Shown here: piece by piece, positions 63,492 to 64,000 of the stretch | Layout: the number at the start of each line of letters is the position of its first letter | How positions within the stretch are numbered: position 1 is the first letter of the stretch | Assembly: GCF_900177345.1 (NCBI RefSeq) | Contig: NZ_FWZT01000011.1 | Coordinates: 62,001 to 126,000 of the forward strand | Direction: 5' to 3' | DNA from: Pseudobacteriovorax antillogorgiicola | Lineage (GTDB): Bacteria; Bdellovibrionota_B; Oligoflexia; Oligoflexales; Oligoflexaceae | Length of the DNA stretch: 64,000 bases | Notes under the pieces: generated by a model | Told to the model about the DNA's origin: nothing | The model's database searches: none | What the model saw: the letters and a program-made list of their open reading frames with translations, nothing else | Position numbers and translations under genes: made by a program

Positions 63492-64000
63492 AGGATTTCC
63501 TTCCTTCTGTCCTCTGTTTTTGCCTTTTGCTACATAGTTGTGATCTAAAGGCTGAAGACTTGAGCATGTACCCGTCCATGGAAGCTACCAATAGCTATTG
63601 GCGAGATGCAAAGGGTGGCGAACCTGTTAATGTAAACACGTTCAGTTTAAGGTTAAAAGGAGAATGGGGTGACGAATCTCTTCTAGGAGTTTTTGATGTT
63701 CAAGGTGAATGCCAATCAGGGAGCCACCTTGATAATCACGAGCCATGCGCCGGAGAAGTGATCGAAGCCTTTAACAAATGGGAAACCGATACATGGAGTT
63801 TTATTGTCGGTCGCTACTCCTATCGAATCGGCTCAGGAATCAGCACCAACCCTTCCCAGCCAGAACGTACTGGAATGCGAAATGATCAAGGACCATTTGT
63901 TGTCGATCGTGGCTCCGATATGCTCAAAATATCTGCTATGATACATGGGGAACTTTCACTTGGAGCAATGACGATCTTTGAGAAAGATCGAGATCTTATG
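63488..64000 (+). CDS. outer-membrane beta-barrel protein (C-terminus outside window)
   Basis: 171 codons are visible from the ATG at 63488, which overlaps the permease stop (ATGA). A signal peptide (SVLCFCLLLHS) is followed by beta-rich sequence with alternating hydrophobic residues, VNTFSLRLKGEWGDES, WSFIVGRYSYRIGSGISTNPSQ. This resembles large outer-membrane barrels that often sit beside LolA/RND or LolCDE-type exporter genes (DUF1302-like). It probably provides the outer-membrane step for the ABC/LolA system. The gene continues past the window. Confidence 0.65.
   Translation, partial: MKDFLPSVLCFCLLLHSCDLKAEDLSMYPSMEATNSYWRDAKGGEPVNVNTFSLRLKGEWGDESLLGVFDVQGECQSGSHLDNHEPCAGEVIEAFNKWETDTWSFIVGRYSYRIGSGISTNPSQPERTGMRNDQGPFVVDRGSDMLKISAMIHGELSLGAMTIFEKDRDLM

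Noticed and set aside
47798-64000. Cluster considered as an exopolysaccharide/exosortase locus
   Set aside because: There is no exosortase, no glycosyltransferase and no polysaccharide export gene in view; only the ligase/decarboxylase pair resembles such loci.

Overview
The window looks like a chromosomal segment of a Gram-negative, didermic bacterium, most likely from the Oligoflexia/Bdellovibrionota side of the old deltaproteobacteria. That placement is an inference. It rests on the many secreted lipoproteins, a TonB-dependent receptor, LolD/FtsX-type ABC systems, CheA-like kinases with TPR or 7TMR-DISM sensor parts, and an aerolysin-like protein. I see no phage, no insertion sequence and no CRISPR array. 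One tRNA gene, tRNA-Ala(UGC), lies at 26140-26215.

Positions 1-9.5 kb hold a truncated CBS/receiver protein, a small lipoprotein, and a very long GMC oxidoreductase fused to a degenerate hydrolase-like domain. Next comes a tight four-gene operon (5155-8241) pairing an FtsX-type ABC transporter with a ZnuA/TroA-like protein that has lost two of its usual metal-binding histidines. A START-domain protein and a receiver-like protein follow. Positions 9.6-16 kb carry housekeeping and signalling genes: a glycosyltransferase, TrmB-like tRNA methyltransferase, CobB-type sirtuin, membrane adenylyl cyclase and Na/Pi symporter. Positions 16-31.5 kb hold an unknown membrane protein, a TPR-PAS-Hpt-ATPase kinase, an amino-acid-binding-type protein, a YwbE-like protein, a TonB receptor, a decayed histidine-kinase fragment, the tRNA, a diguanylate cyclase, a type II NADH dehydrogenase and a beta-lactamase-fold hydrolase with its neighbours.

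Positions 31.4-47.4 kb hold a YhhN lysoplasmalogenase, a DUF1538 membrane protein coupled to a multi-P-II-like protein, a 2OG-Fe(II) oxygenase, a methyltransferase, an agmatine-deiminase-type lipoprotein, a crotonase, a DUF2452 protein, a 126-bp imperfect palindromic element, the aerolysin-like protein, a large 7TMR-DISM/PAS/Hpt/ATPase kinase, and a gene remnant.

The most interesting region is 47,798 to beyond 64,000. Seventeen genes lie on one strand with gaps of about 20 bp or less, so this is probably one transcript and a biosynthetic cluster. It encodes four ketoacyl-synthase-III-like proteins, of which only the first keeps a full Cys-His-Asn triad. It also encodes an acyl carrier protein, an ATP-grasp ligase, a GNAT acetyltransferase, two acyl-CoA-dehydrogenase-type proteins, an AMP-forming ligase, a PLP decarboxylase, a pentapeptide-repeat protein, a MATE exporter, and an ABC exporter whose permease is fused to a LolA-like domain, followed by an outer-membrane barrel candidate. 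A plausible reading is that the ligase loads a substrate onto the carrier protein. The dehydrogenases would oxidise it, the KAS-III enzyme(s) would condense it, the ATP-grasp, GNAT and decarboxylase enzymes would tailor it, and the product would be exported. The product is unknown and I do not recognise the cluster as a described one.
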